Source of the DNA: Clostridiales bacterium
GTDB taxonomy: Bacteria > Bacillota > Clostridia > Christensenellales > Borkfalkiaceae
Direction of reading: 5' to 3'
Assembly: GCA_015055525.1 (NCBI GenBank)
Contig: SVHZ01000021.1
Location: 1-33,467, forward strand
DNA length: 33,467 nucleotides
The translations under genes were made by a program, and so were the position numbers. This document shows positions 33,352 through 33,467 of the stretch, one piece after another. A model generated the notes under the pieces. The model worked only from the letters and a program-made list of their open reading frames with translations, was not told where the DNA came from and did no database searches. Positions within the stretch are counted from its first letter, which is position 1, and each line of letters opens with the position of its first letter.

Positions 33352-33467
33352 TGAGCAACCTTCCTTTACTTGAAAGCCAACGCGAGAACTCTGGTAATGC
33401 TAGTAACTTTTCCCTATACCCTTTCTCAATTGATATGTAATCTTTCAATAACATAACTGAAAAATCA
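33335..33467 (-). CDS. C-terminal end of an upstream gene, possibly a MoxR-type AAA ATPase
   Basis: The right edge of the window holds the last 43 codons of a gene, ending KLLALPEFSRWLSSKGRLLN and a few more residues before a TAA. It overlaps the start of the peptidase/vWA gene by 17 bases in another frame, which implies tight co-expression. The visible piece has no diagnostic motif. That it is an AAA ATPase is inferred only from the usual partner of DUF2201-vWA genes. Confidence 0.6.
   Translation of the reverse strand, partial: DFSVMLLKDYISIEKGYREKLLALPEFSRWLSSKGRLLNDSGR

Overview
The window looks like chromosome of an AT-rich, strictly or mainly anaerobic Firmicute, probably a gut Clostridia-type bacterium. 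The grounds are AGGAG-type ribosome binding sites, consensus TTGACA/TATAAT promoters with 17-base spacers, a pyruvate formate-lyase operon, rubrerythrin next to a PerR-type Fur regulator, and a DUF4250 gene. The exact taxon cannot be read from the sequence. No rRNA, tRNA, CRISPR array, insertion sequence or phage gene was seen.

Left part (1-11460): ordinary metabolism with unusual gene structures. The pyruvate formate-lyase operon (minus strand, order pflA, thioredoxin-like gene, pflB, glycyl-radical gene) encodes the enzyme in two pieces: a 677-residue catalytic subunit that stops just before the glycyl radical domain, and a separate 77-residue protein carrying that domain. Its promoter is overlaid by a 20-base perfect palindrome. 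Upstream are five genes that overlap by 1-4 bases (DUF4250, ATP-grasp ligase, YhcH-type protein, two small membrane proteins), then rubrerythrin and a PerR/Fur regulator with two promoters and recognisable Fur and PerR boxes. On the plus strand lie a diacylglycerol kinase-type lipid kinase and a GT2-GtrA glycosyltransferase. A membrane-anchored SGNH hydrolase follows on the minus strand.

Right part (11576-33467): a roughly 22-kb block on the minus strand that I take to be one functional system. Reading in the direction of transcription: the end of an upstream gene (possibly a MoxR-type AAA ATPase), a DUF2201-type metallopeptidase/vWA protein, a terminator, about 1 kb of extremely AT-rich non-coding DNA, a consensus promoter with a long leader, a secreted and membrane-anchored vWA protein (1018 aa), two divergent tubulin/FtsZ-superfamily proteins (1311 and 910 aa), a coiled-coil membrane protein (723 aa), a 1468-aa multi-pass membrane protein with a helicase-like domain that appears inactive, a transglutaminase-fold protein, and a TIR-leucine-rich-repeat protein. 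A tubulin-like protein beside a vWA protein recalls a proposed bacterial membrane-remodelling system. The paired tubulins, the degenerate helicase/peptidase protein, the transglutaminase and the TIR-LRR protein make this version unusual, and it is the best candidate here for an undescribed system. Whether it remodels membranes, acts in defence or does both is inference.
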